Of a stretch of 64,000 nt of DNA, positions 33,874-46,824 are shown in pieces. Every line of letters starts with the position of its first letter. Within the stretch, counting starts at the first letter, position 1. The position numbers and the translations under genes are program-made. A model generated the notes under the pieces. The model was not told the DNA's origin and did not search any database. It was given only the letters and a program-made list of their open reading frames with translations. The stretch comes from Cyprinodon diabolis (taxonomy: Eukaryota; Chordata; Actinopteri; Cyprinodontiformes; Cyprinodontidae): NCBI GenBank assembly GCA_030533445.1, contig JARPUW010000052.1, positions 1 through 64,000 of the forward strand, given 5' to 3'.

Positions 33874-35483
33874 AATGAGCAATATGCCAGAATGTATGAG
33901 TGTGTATAAGGAAGAGGCTTTTATTCTGTAGAGTCCTTGTAGTCTTATTTTGAAAGTCTATCATGAATGTGCATCAAAAGATGGGTCACGCCCAGCAGTG
34001 ATATAGAATCCATTTCCAAATGTTAAATCACTGGTTTTCCATGTTATTAGGTGAATAGTTGCTGTATTACAGAGTAAATGGGAGACTTTTATTGTGAAAT
34101 TTGCTCTGGGTGTGTTTTGAAAAGGTCACTAGAGTCTAATAAAAACAACCTGGAAGAGTTTGGGTCATAATGTTGAGCCATTTGCATCAATTAATGCATT
34201 ACTATAATCTAGAGGCTTTTATTTTGTAGGGTCCCTGGAGTCTTATTTTGAAAGTCCAACAGAGTTGTGTTTATAGAAAATGTTCAGACCCGTCAATGAT
34301 AGTTGATTACTTTCCAATCGTTAAATCACTCTTTTTCCATGTTATTAGGGCAGTAGATGAAGCGGAAATGGGAGGCTTTTATTTTGAAATTTGCTATAGG
34401 GTGTGTTTTAAACAGTCTCCTAGAGTCTATTCTCTAAAACGGGGTTGAGTTTGGGTCATAATGTTGAGCCATATAGAGCAATAAATATATGTAAAAAATA
34501 TAGAGGCTTTTATTTTGTAGGGTCCCTGGAGTCTTATTTTGAAAGTCTATCAGTGCTGAGTGGCAAGGGAAGTGTCATGTACAGCAGTCATATAGTATCC
34601 ATTTCCCAATGTTAAATCAGTCCTTTCACCCTCCATTAGATTAATATGTGCTGTTTAAAACAGCAGAGGTAAAATCTGTTTGAAGCTTGGTAACCTTGAC
34701 AACGCTTAACGAGCCTCTCACTGACACAGACAACAGCTGCACTCACTATTGGTTTCTTCTTCCCAGGCTTTTTTGTATGGGAAGAACGGCACCGAACAAA
34801 CGACTACTGATCAAAAACCGTATGAGTTATTCAAAAAACATTTTCACCATGAGCATCAGCAATCCTTCGACTCCAACTATACCAACTTTGGTGTATGTGT
34901 GTCATTCAGAAAAATATTTATGACGAGTTGAAAACACATAGTCTGATTCGTTTTTCTCCCATCTTCAGCTCAAAAAGAATGGAGAAAGGCTGAAACTCTC
35001 ATCCACTTTAGGTTGGTCTGGAGGGTTTTTAAGGCAAAGTATTAATCCTACCGTAATTCCGAAGACATTGTGTGAGTCCAGAGGTTTCAGTCTACAAACT
35101 GACCAAAAATGGTGACTGTAGCTCCAAATATGTGGCCGTGAGGGCGAGAATAAGATGTTTGATCTTAAAAAATGGCCGCCTCACACTAAGATTTCAGCAG
35201 CTGCACTCTAGCAGGCTGCTGCAGAAGCTAACTGTCAGCTAGCTTCCAGGTGCTTACCCTCCGAACAAACGACTGCTGAGCAAAAACCGTAAAAGATATC
35301 TGAAAAATTCTTTCAGTGAAAGCAACATCTATCCTTTGTCTCAGACTGGGGTAACCTTCATGTCTGTAGGTCTTTCACAACCCAAAACGAAGCACAAACA
35401 AAATGGTTGGCCCACCTGCTCCTCCCTTTGTTTGAACTGCAGGACCTCACTCTCACTCACCTTTTAGCTGCTAAAGCACCCCT

Positions 35484-38400
35484 CCGAACAAACGACTGCT
35501 GAGTAAAAACCGTAAAAGGTATCTGAAAAATTCTTTTTATCTAAGCGACAGCTATATCTTGTCTTCAATTGGAGTAACTTTCATGGCTGTAGGTCATCTA
35601 CAAACTGAATGGGAAGAGAAAGAAAAAGAAAAAACGTTTCATCACACCTAAGCTTCTAATTGAGCTAGCTGCAGCAGGTCACTGTCACTCAGCTTTCAGG
35701 TGCTTAAAATGTCCTCCGAACAAACGACTGCTGAGCAAAAACCGTATGAGTTATTCAAAAAATTTTTTCACCGTGAGCGTCAGTCATCCTTCGACTCCAA
35801 CTATGCCAACTTTGGTGTATGTGTGTCATTCAGAAAAATATTTATGACGAGTTTAAAACACATAGTCGGATTCGTTTTTCTCCCCTCTTCTGCTCCAAAA
35901 CCAATGAAAAACGGCTCTGATTTTCATCGACTTTAGGTCGGTCTGGAGGGTTTTTAAGGAAAAGTATTAATCCTACCGTAATTCCGAAGATATTGTGTGG
36001 GTCCAGAGATTTCAGTCTACAAACTGACCAAAAATGGTGACTCTAGCTATAAATATGTGGCCGTGAGGGCGAGTTTAAAATGTTTTTTTGTGTTTAAAAA
36101 ACGCCTGCCTCACACTCTAGCTTTTCAGTTGCTCCACTCTAGCAGGCTGGATTTTGCTAAAACTTTGTGGCGCTTGAGGTCTGATTATACAAAAACCGTA
36201 GCAGTTATCAACATACCGTCTTCAGTTTTAAATAGACGAAGGATTTATCTACAAACTGAGCTTCAAACTGTTTTTCTAGGTGAATGTATGCCGACACAGT
36301 GAAGTGCTGTTTTTTATGCTTTTTTTTTCCTCTCCCCATTCATTTCCTATGGGATTTTTTTGCGACGTTTTCGCTAATAATTCGCAAACCTTCGGACTAA
36401 TGAGAAAGTTTTATACAAGCACACATCACCCCATTGGTCCCGACGCGTGTGCCAACTTTGGGCCCGATCCGCCAAACCGTGCGGGACTAGTTACGCGCCG
36501 AAGTTTTGGGTATACGGGAGAATTATAATAACTAGAAAATTTCTAAAGAAATTTTGAGGGGGGCCACCTACTGCCCGTCTGGGGAACCGGGCCAATACGG
36601 CCCTGGCAAGTGACGTCGGGGCTCCCCAGACCAACTGCTTACGCCTTTGAGGGCTGCTGAGGGAAGGAAAGAGGGCAAGTTCATGGGCAAAGAGAGCTGT
36701 GTGCCACTTGTGCTGAAATCTGGGAAATAGACGTGCACAGAGTATGATGCACAAGGGTAATATGGGTTGTCCATATTGAAACACAGTGGGTAAAGCCCAG
36801 TTGGCGGGCTTCGCCCGCCTGCTAGGAGCCATCTCAGTGAAGAAAAAAATCACCAATGGCGGGCTCTGCCCGCCTTCTAAGAGCCATTGCAGTGATGAAA
36901 TCACCAATGGCGGGCTCCGCCCGCCTGCTAAGAGCCATTGCAGTGATGTAATCACCTTTGGCGGGCTCCGCCCGCCTGTTACCATTGGCGGGCTCCGCCC
37001 GCCTTCTAAGAGCCATTGCAGTGATGAAATCACCAATGGCAATGAGCAATATGCCAGAATGTATGAGTGTGTATAAGGAAGAGGCTTTTATTCTGTAGAG
37101 TCCTTGTAGTCTTATTTTGAAAGTCTATCATGAATGTGCATCAAAAGATGGGTCACGCCCAGCAGTGATATAGAATCCATTTCCAAATGTTAAATCACTG
37201 GTTTTCCATGTTATTAGGTGAATAGTTGCTGTATTACAGAGTAAATGGGAGACTTTTATTGTGAAATTTGCTCTGGGGTGTGTTTTGAAAAGGTCACTAG
37301 AGTCTAATAAAAACAACCTGGAAGAGTTTGGGTCATAATGTTGAGCCATTTGCATCAATTAATGCATTACTATAATCTAGAGGCTTTTATTTTGTAGGGT
37401 CCCTGGAGTCTTATTTTGAAAGTCCAACAGAGTTGTGTTTATAGAAAATGTTCAGACCCGTCAATGATAGTTGATTACTTTCCAATCGTTAAATCACTCT
37501 TTTTCCATGTTATTAGGGCAGTAGATGAAGCGGAAATGGGAGGCTTTTATTTTGAAATTTGCTATAGGGTGTGTTTTAAACAGTCTCCTAGAGTCTATTC
37601 TCTAAAACGGGGTTGAGTTTGGGTCATAATGTTGAGCCATATAGAGCAATAAATATATGTAAAAAATATAGAGGCTTTTATTTTGTAGGGTCCCTGGAGT
37701 CTTATTTTGAAAGTCTATCAGTGCTGAGTGGCAAGGGAAGTGTCATGTACAGCAGTCATATAGTATCCATTTCCCAATGTTAAATCAGTCCTTTCACCCT
37801 CCATTAGATTAATATGTGCTGTTTAAAACAGCAGAGGTAAAATCTGTTTGAAGCTTGGTAACCTTGACAACGCTTAACGAGCCTCTCACTGACACAGACA
37901 ACAGCTGCACTCACTATTGGTTTCTTCTTCCCAGGCTTTTTTGTATGGGAAGAACGGCACCGAACAAACGACTACTGATCAAAAACCGTATGAGTTATTC
38001 AAAAAACATTTTCACCATGAGCATCAGCAATCCTTCGACTCCAACTATACCAACTTTGGTGTATGTGTGTCATTCAGAAAAATATTTATGACGAGTTGAA
38101 AACACATAGTCTGATTCGTTTTTCTCCCATCTTCAGCTCAAAAAGAATGGAGAAAGGCTGAAACTCTCATCCACTTTAGGTTGGTCTGGAGGGTTTTTAA
38201 GGCAAAGTATTAATCCTACCGTAATTCCGAAGACATTGTGTGAGTCCAGAGGTTTCAGTCTACAAACTGACCAAAAATGGTGACTGTAGCTCCAAATATG
38301 TGGCCGTGAGGGCGAGAATAAGATGTTTGATCTTAAAAAATGGCCGCCTCACACTAAGATTTCAGCAGCTGCACTCTAGCAGGCTGCTGCAGAAGCTAAC

Positions 38401-38651
38401 TGTCAGCTAGCTTCCAGGTGCTTACCCTCCGAACAAACGACTGCTGAGCAAAAACCGTAAAAGATATCTGAAAAATTCTTTCAGTGAAAGCAACATCTAT
38501 CCTTTGTCTCAGACTGGGGTAACCTTCATGTCTGTAGGTCTTTCACAACCCAAAACGAAGCACAAACAAAATGGTTGGCCCACCTGCTCCTCCCTTTGTT
38601 TGAACTGCAGGACCTCACTCTCACTCACCTTTTAGCTGCTAAAGCACCCCT
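35484..38651 (+). repeat. Macrosatellite unit 12 (3168 bp), beta subfamily
   Basis: There is no 66-bp minisatellite and the full set of beta markers is present. Its sequence from R1 to B closely matches units 3, 9, 11, 17 and 20. Subrepeat A carries the GGA variant near 35869 that extends the short frame to 75 codons. Confidence 0.95.
36803..37040. repeat. GC-rich hairpin minisatellite (unit 12)
   Basis: There are five hairpins in the standard form. Confidence 0.9.
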
Positions 38652-39691
38652 CCGAACAAACGACTGCTGAGTAAAAACCGTAAAAGGTATCTGAAAAATT
38701 CTTTTTATCTAAGCGACAGCTATATCTTGTCTTCAATTGGAGTAACTTTCATGGCTGTAGGTCATCTACAAACTGAATGGGAAGAGAAAGAAAAAGAAAA
38801 AACGTTTCATCACACCTAAGCTTCTAATTGAGCTAGCTGCAGCAGGTCACTGTCACTCAGCTTTCAGGTGCTTAAAATGTCCTCCGAACAAACGACTGCT
38901 GAGCAAAAACCGTATGAGTTATTCAAAAAATTTTTTCACCGTGAGCGTCAGTCATCCTTCGACTCCAACTATGCCAACTTTGGTGTATGTGTGTCATTCA
39001 GAAAAATATTTATGACGAGTTTAAAACACATAGTCGGATTCGTTTTTCTCCCCTCTTCTGCTCCAAAACCAATGAAAAACGGCTCTGATTTTCATCGACT
39101 TTAGGTCGGTCTGGAGGGTTTTTAAGGAAAAGTATTAATCCTACCGTAATTCCGAAGATATTGTGTGGGTCCAGAGATTTCAGTCTACAAACTGACCAAA
39201 AATGGTGACTCTAGCTATAAATATGTGGCCGTGAGGGCGAGTTTAAAATGTTTTTTTGTGTTTAAAAAACGCCTGCCTCACACTCTAGCTTTTCAGTTGC
39301 TCCACTCTAGCAGGCTGGATTTTGCTAAAACTTTGTGGCGCTTGAGGTCTGATTATACAAAAACCGTAGCAGTTATCAACATACCGTCTTCAGTTTTAAA
39401 TAGACGAAGGATTTATCTACAAACTGAGCTTCAAACTGTTTTTCTAGGTGAATGTATGCCGACACAGTGAAGTGCTGTTTTTTATGCTTTTTTTTTCCTC
39501 TCCCCATTCATTTCCTATGGGATTTTTTTGCGACGTTTTCGCTAATAATTCGCAAACCTTCGGACTAATGAGAAAGTTTTATACAAGCACACATCACCCC
39601 ATTGGTCCCGACGCGTGTGCCAACTTTGGGCCCGATCCGCCAAACCGTGCGGGACTAGTTACGCGCCGAAGTTTTGGGTATACGGGAGAAT

Positions 39692-39766
39692 TATAATAAT
39701 AATAATACGCGGAATAAATATGTGCAATAGTAGTAGGTGGGCCATGCCTTCGGCATGTGGCCCCCC
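39692..39766. repeat. 66-bp hairpin minisatellite, 1 copy (unit 13)
   Basis: There is a single copy with right junction CCCCCCAACTAG. The otherwise matching twin unit 5 has none, so this copy was gained or lost after the twins separated. Confidence 0.95.
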
Positions 39767-40039
39767 AACTAGAAAATTTCTAAAGAAATTTTGAGGGGGG
39801 CCACCTACTGCCCGTCTGGGGAACCGGACCAATACGGCCCTGGCCAGTGACGTCGGGGCTCCCCACACCAACTGCTTACGCCTTAGAGGGCTGCTGAGGG
39901 AAGGAAAGAGGGCTAGGTCATGGGCAAAGAGAGCTGTGTGCCACTTGTGCTGAAATCTGGGAAATAGACGTGCACAGCGTATGATGCACAAGGGTAATAT
40001 GGGTTGTCCATATTGAACCGCAGTGGGTAAAGCCCAGTT

Positions 40040-40277
40040 GGCGGGCTTCGCCCGCCTGCTAGGAGCCATCTCAGTGAAGAAAAAAATCACCAATGGCGGG
40101 CTATGCCCGCCTTCTAAGAGCCATTGCAGTGATGAAATCACCAATGGCGGGCTCCGCCCGCCTGCTAAGAGCCATTGCAGTGATGTAATCACCTTTGGCG
40201 GGCTCCGCCCGCCTGTTACCATTGGCGGGCTCCGCCCGCCTTCTAAGAGCCATTGCAGTGATGAAATCACCAATGGC
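40040..40277. repeat. GC-rich hairpin minisatellite (unit 13)
   Basis: There are five hairpins with the TAT loop shared with unit 5. Confidence 0.9.
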
Positions 40278-42928
40278 AATGAGCAATATGCCAGAATGTA
40301 TGAGTGTGTATAAGGAAGAGGCTTTTATTCTGTAGAGTCCTTGTAGTCTTATTTTGAAAGTCTATCATGAATGTGCATCAAAAGATGGGTCACGCCCAGC
40401 AGTGATATAGAATCCATTTCCAAATGTTAAATCACTGGTTTTCCATGTTATTAGGTGAATAGTTGCTGTATTACAGAGTAAATGGGAGACTTTTATTGTG
40501 AAATTTGCTCTGGGGTGTGTTTTGAAAAGGTCACTAGAGTCTAATAAAAACAACCTGGAAGAGTTTGGGTCATAATGTTGAGCCATTTGCATCAATTAAT
40601 GCATTAGTATAATCTAGAGGCTTTTATTTTGTAGGGTCGCTGGAGTCTTATTTTGAAAGTCCAACAGAGTTGTGTTTATAGAAAATGTTCAGACCCGTCA
40701 ATGATAGTTGATTACTTTCCAATCGTTAAATCACTCTTTTTCCATGTTATTAGGGCAGTAGATGAAGCGGAAATGGGAGGCTTTTATTTTGAAATTTGCT
40801 ATAGGGTGTGTTTTAAACAGTCTCCTAGAGTCTATTCTCTAAAACGGGGTTGAGTTTGGGTCATAATGTTGAGCCATATAGGGCAATAAATATATGTAAA
40901 AAATATAGAGGCTTTTATTTTGTAGGGTCCCTGGAGTCTTATTTTGAAAGTCTATCAGTGCTGAGTGGCAAGGGAAGTGTCATGGACAGCAGTCATATAG
41001 TATCCATTTCCCAATGTTAAATCAGTCCTTTCACCCTCCATTAGATTAATATGTGCTGTTTAAAACAGCAGAGGTAAAATCTGTTTGAAGCTTGGTAACC
41101 TTGACAACGCTTAACGAGCCTCTCACTAACACAGACAACAGCTGCACTCACTATTGGTTTCTTCTTCCCAGGCTTTTTTGTATGGGAAGAACGGCACCGA
41201 ACAAACGACTACTGATCAAAAACCGTATGAGTTATTCAAAAAACATTTTCACCATGAGCATCAGCAATCCTTCGACTCCAACTATACCAACTTTGGTGTA
41301 TGTGTGTCATTCAGAAAAATATTTATGACGAGTTGAAAACACATAGTCTGATTCGTTTTTCTCCCATCTTCAGCTCAAAAAGAATGGAGAAAGGCTGAAA
41401 CTCTCATCCACTTTAGGTTGGTCTGGAGGGTTTTTAAGGCAAAGTATTAATCCTACCGTAATTCCGAAGACATTGTGTGAGTCCAGAGGTTTCAGTCTAC
41501 AAACTGACCAAAAATGGTGACTGTAGCTCCAAATATGTGGCCGTGAGGGCGAGAATAAGATGTTTGATCTTAAAAAATGGCCGCCTCACACTAAGATTTC
41601 AGCAGCTGCACTCTAGCAGGCTGCTGCAGAAGCTAACTGTCAGCTAGCTTCCAGGTGCTTACCCTCCGAACAAACGACTGCTGAGCAAAAACCGTAAAAG
41701 ATATCTGAAAAATTCTTTCAGTGAAAGCAACATCTATCCTTTGTCTCAGACTGGGGTAACCTTCATGTCTGTAGGTCTTTCACAACCCAAAACGAAGCAC
41801 AAACAAAATGGTTGGCCCACCTGCTCCTCCCTTTGTTTGAACTGCAGGACCTCACTCTCACTCACCTTTTAGCTGCTAAAGCACCCCTCCGAACAAACGA
41901 CTGCTGAGTAAAAACCGTAAAAGGTATCTGAAAAATTCTTTTTATCTAAGCGACAGCTATATCTTGTCTTCAATTGGAGTAACTTTCATGGCTGTAGGTC
42001 ATCTACAAACTGAATGGGAAGAGAAAGAAAAAGAAAAAACGTTTCATCACACCTAAGCTTCTAATTGAGCTAGCTGCAGCAGGTCACTGTCACTCAGCTT
42101 TCAGGTGCTTAAAATGTCCTCCGAACAAACGACTGCTGAGCAAAAACCGTATGAGTTATTCAAAAAATTTTTTCACCGTGAGCGTCAGTCATCCTTCGAC
42201 TCCAACTATGCCAACTTTGGTGTATGTGTGTCATTCAGAAAAATATTTATGACGAGTTTAAAACACATAGTCGGATTCGTTTTTCTCCCCTCTTCTGCTC
42301 CAAAACCAATGAAAAACGGCTCTGATTTTCATCGACTTTAGGTCGGTCTGGAGGGTTTTTAAGGAAAAGTATTAATCCTACCGTAATTCCGAAGATATTG
42401 TGTGGGTCCAGAGATTTCAGTCTACAAACTGACCAAAAATGGTGACTCTAGCTATAAATATGTGGCCGTGAGGGCGAGTTTAAAATGTTTTTTTGTGTTT
42501 AAAAAACGCCTGCCTCACACTCTAGCTTTTCAGTTGCTCCACTCTAGCAGGCTGGATTTTGCTAAAACTTTGTGGCGCTTGAGGTCTGATTATACAAAAA
42601 CCGTAGCAGTTATCAACATACCGTCTTCAGTTTTAAATAGACGAAGGATTTATCTACAAACTGAGCTTCAAACTGTTTTTCTAGGTGAATGTATGCCGAC
42701 ACAGTGAAGTGCTGTTTTTTATGCTTTTTTTTTCCTCTCCCCATTCATTTCCTATGGGATTTTTTTGCGACGTTTTCGCTAATAATTCGCAAACCTTCGG
42801 ACTAATGAGAAAGTTTTATACAAGCACACATCACCCCATTGGTCCCGACGCGTGTGCCAACTTTGGGCCCGATCCGCCAAACCGTGCGGGACTAGTTACG
42901 CGCCGAAGTTTTGGGTATACGGGAGAAT

Positions 42929-43003
42929 TATAATAATAATAATACGCGGAATAAATATGTGCAATAGTAGTAGGTGGGCCATGCCTTCGGCATGTGGCCC
43001 CCC
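42929..43003. repeat. 66-bp hairpin minisatellite, 1 copy (unit 14)
   Basis: There is a single copy with the CCCCCCAATAACTAG junction, matching unit 6. Confidence 0.95.
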
Positions 43004-43279
43004 AATAACTAGAAAATTTCTAAAGAAATTTTGAGGGGGGCCACCTACTGCCCGTCTGGGGAACCGGGCCAATTTGGCCCTGGCAAGTGACGTCGGGGCT
43101 CCCCAGACCAACTGCTTACGCCTTTGAGGGCTGCTGAGGGAAGGAAAGAGGGCAAGTTCATGGGCAAAGAGAGCTGTGTGCCACTTGTGCTGAAATCTGG
43201 GAAATAGACGTGCACAGCGTATGATGCACAAGGGTAATATGGGTTGTCCATATTGAAACACAGTGGGTAAAGCCCAGTT

Positions 43280-43517
43280 GGCGGGCTTCGCCCGCCTGCT
43301 AGGAGCCATCTCAGTGAAGAAAAAAATCACCAATGGCGGGCTCTGCCCGCCTTCTAAGAGCCATTGCAGTGATGAAATCACCAATGGCGGGCTCCGCCCG
43401 CCTGCTAAGAGCCATTGCAGTGATGTAATCACCTTTGGCGGGCTCCGCCCGCCTGTTACCATTGGCGGGCTCCGCCCGCCTTCTAAGAGCCATTGCAGTG
43501 ATGAAATCACCAATGGC
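43280..43517. repeat. GC-rich hairpin minisatellite (unit 14)
   Basis: There are five hairpins in the standard form. Confidence 0.9.
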
Positions 43518-46170
43518 AATGAGCAATATGCCAGAATGTATGAGTGTGTATAAGGAAGAGGCTTTTATTCTGTAGAGTCCTTGTAGTCTTATTTTGAAAG
43601 TCTATCATGAATGTGCATCAAAAGATGGGTCACGCCCAGCAGTGATATAGAATCCATTTCCAAATGTTAAATCACTGGTTTTCCATGTTATTAGGTGAAT
43701 AGTTGCTGTATTACAGAGTAAATGGGAGACTTTTATTGTGAAATTTGCTCTGGGGTGTGTTTTGAAAAGGTCACTAGAGTCTAATAAAAACAACCTGGAA
43801 GAGTTTGGGTCATAATGTTGAGCCATTTGCATCAATTAATGCATTAGTATAATCTAGAGGCTTTTATTTTGTAGGGTCCCTGGAGTCTTATTTTGAAAGT
43901 CCAACAGAGTTGTGTTTATAGAAAATGTTCAGACCCGTCAACGATAGTTGATTACTTTCCAATCGTTAAATCACTCTTTTTCCATGTTATTAGGGCAGTA
44001 GATGAAGCGGAAATGGGAGGCTTTTATTTTGAAATTTGCTATAGGGTGTGTTTTAAACAGTCTCCTAGAGTCTATTCTCTAAAACGGGGTTGAGTTTGGG
44101 TCATAATGTTGAGCCATATAGGGCAATAAATATATGTAAAAAATATAGAGGCTTTTATTTTGTAGGGTCCCTGGAGTCTTATTTTGAAAGTCTATCAGTG
44201 CTGAGTGGCAAGGGAAGTGTCATGGACAGCAGTCATATAGTATCCATTTCCCAATGTTAAATCAGTCCTTTCACCCTCCATTAGATTAATATGTGCTGTT
44301 TAAAACAGCAGAGGTAAAATCTGTTTGAAGCTTGGTAACCTTGACAACGCTTAACGAGCCTCTCACTGACACAGACAACAGCTGCACTCACTATTGGTTT
44401 CTTCTTCCCAGGCTTTTTTGTATGGGAAGAACGGCACCGAACAAACGACTACTGATCAAAAACCGTATGAGTTATTCAAAAAACATTTTCACCATGAGCA
44501 TCAGCAATCCTTCGACTCCAACTATACCAACTTTGGTGTATGTGTGTCATTCAGAAAAATATTTATGACGACTTGAAAACACATAGTCTGATTCGTTTCT
44601 CTCCCATCTTCAGCTCAAAAAGAATAGAGAAAGGCTGAAACTCTCATCGACTTTAGGTTGGTCTGGAGGGTTTTTAAGGAAAAGTATTAATCCTACCGTA
44701 ATTCCGAAGACATTGTGTGAGTCCAGAGGTTTCAGTCTACAAACTGACCAAAAATGGTGACTGTAGCTCCAAATATGTGGCCGTGAGGGCGAGAATAAGA
44801 TGTTTGATCTTAAAAAAATGGCCGCCTCACACTAAGATTTCAGCAGCTGCACTCTAGCAGGCTGCTGCAGAAGCTAACTGTCAGCTAGCTTCCAGGTGCT
44901 TATCCTCCGAACAAACGACTGCTGAGCAAAAACCGTAAAAGGTATCTGAAAAATTCTTTCAGTGAAAGCAACATCTATCCTTTGTCTCAGACTGGGGTAA
45001 CCTTCATGTCTGTAGGTCTTTCACAACCCAAAACGAAGCACAAACAAAATGGTTGGCCCACCTGCTCCTCCCTTTGTTTGAACTGCAGGACCTCACTCTC
45101 ACTCACCTTTTAGCTGCTAAAGCACCCCTCCGAACAAACGACTGCTGAGTAAAAACCGTAAAAGGTATCTGAAAAATTCTTTTTATCTAAGCGACAGCTA
45201 TATCTTGTCTTCAATTGGAGTAACTTTCATGGCTGTAGGTCATCTACAAACTGAATGGGAAGAGAAAGAAAAAGAAAAAACGTTTCATCACACCTAAGCT
45301 TCTAATTGAGCTAGCTGCAGCAGGTCACTGTCACTCAGCTTTCAGGTGCTTAAAATGTCCTCCGAACAAACGACTGCTGAGCAAAAACCGTATGAGTTAT
45401 TCAAAAAAATTTTTCACCGTGAGCGTCAGTCATCCTTCGACTCCAACTATGCCAACTTTGGTGTATGTGTGTCATTCAGAAAAATATTTATGACGAGTTT
45501 AAAACACATAGTCTGATTCGTTTTTCTCCCCTCTTCTGCTCCAAAACCAATGAAAAACGGCTCTGATTTTCATCGACTTTAGGTCGGTCTGGAGGGTTTT
45601 TAAGGAAAAGTATTAATCCTACCGTAATTCCGAAGACATTGTGTGGGTCCAGAGATTTCAGTCTACAAACTGACCAAAAATGGTGACTCTAGCTATAAAT
45701 ATGTGGCCGTGAGGGCGAGTTTAAAATGTTTTTTTGTGTTTAAAAAACGCCTGCCTCACACTCTAGCTTTTCAGTTGCTCCACTCTAGCAGGCTGGATTT
45801 TGCTAAAACTTTGTGGCGCTTGAGGTCTGATTATACAAAAACCGTAGCAGTTATCAACATACCGTCTTCAGTTTTAAATAGACGAAGGATTTATCTACAA
45901 ACTGAGCTTCAAACTGTTTTTCTAGGTGAATGTATGCCGACACAGTGAAGTGCTGTTTTTTATGCTTTTTTTTTCCTCTCCCCATTCATTTCCTATGGGA
46001 TTTTTTTGCGACGTTTTCGCTAATAATTCGCAAACCTTCGGACTAATGAGAAAGTTTTATACAAGCACACATCACCCCATTGGTCCCGACGCGTGTGCCA
46101 ACTTTGGGCCCGATCCGCCAAACCGTGCGGGACTAGTTACGCGCCGAAGTTTTGGGTATACGGGAGAATT

Positions 46171-46310
46171 ATAATAATAATAATACGCGGAATAAATATG
46201 TGCAATAGTAGTAGGTGGGCCATGCCTTCGGCATGTGGCCCCCCAATAATACGCGGAATAAATATGTGCAATAGTAGTAGGTGGGCCATGCCTTCGGCAT
46301 GTGGCCCCCC
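46171..46310. repeat. 66-bp hairpin minisatellite, 2 copies (unit 15)
   Basis: There are two copies with the CCCCCCAATAACTAG junction. This is the only two-copy array with that junction in the window. Confidence 0.95.
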
Positions 46311-46586
46311 AATAACTAGAAAATTTCTAAAGAAATTTTGAGGGGGGCCACCTACTGCCCGTCTGGGGAACCGGGCCAATACGGCCCTGGCAAGTGACGT
46401 CGGGGCTCCCCAGACCAACTGCTTACGCCTTTGAGGGCTGCTGAGGGAAGGAAAGAGGGCAAGTTCATGGGCAAAGAGAGCTGTGTGCCACTTGTGCTGA
46501 AATCTGGGAAATAGACGTACACAGCGTATGATGCACAAGGGTAATATGGGTTGTCCATATTGAAACACAGTGGGTAAAGCCCAGTT

Positions 46587-46824
46587 GGCGGGCTTCGCCC
46601 GCCTGCTGGGAGCCATCTCAGTGAAGAAAAAAATCACCAATGGCGGGCTCTGCCCGCCTTCTAAGAGCCATTGCAGTGATGAAATCACCAATGGCGGGCT
46701 CCGCCCGCCTGCTAAGAGCCATTGCAGTGATGTAATCACCTTTGGCGGGCTCCGCCCGCCTGTTACCATTGGCGGGCTCCGCCCGCCTTCTAAGAGCCAT
46801 TGCAGTGATGAAATCACCATTGGC
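46587..46824. repeat. GC-rich hairpin minisatellite (unit 15)
   Basis: There are five hairpins. The end reads CACCATTGGC instead of CACCAATGGC, a state seen repeatedly inside unit 16. Confidence 0.9.

Larger units (their letters stand above)
32245..35483 (+). repeat. Macrosatellite unit 11 (3239 bp), beta subfamily
   Basis: This unit has one 66-bp minisatellite copy and the beta markers. The last GC hairpin has loop TCT instead of TCC (near 33826), a change that leaves the stem intact. Units 11, 12 and 13 are three consecutive units sharing beta-like right halves. Confidence 0.95.
38652..41888 (+). repeat. Macrosatellite unit 13 (3237 bp), gamma type, twin of unit 5
   Basis: This unit shares with unit 5 all the unusual variants in the G-rich segment, the GC block (loop TAT at about 40102), R2 (GGTCGCTGG) and the B leader (CACTAACACAG). 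It differs from unit 5 by having one 66-bp minisatellite copy. Minisatellite copy number can therefore change without disturbing the flanking haplotype. Confidence 0.95.
41889..45129 (+). repeat. Macrosatellite unit 14 (3241 bp)
   Basis: This unit has one 66-bp minisatellite copy with the AATAACTAG junction, as in unit 6 and at the same total length. Its inner hairpin reads GGGCCAATTTGGCCC (about 43067-43081), which lengthens the pairing. Subrepeat B has GACGACTTGA near 44570. S2 has TTATCCTCC and an S3-like AAAAGGTATC, a possible short conversion from S3. Confidence 0.95.
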
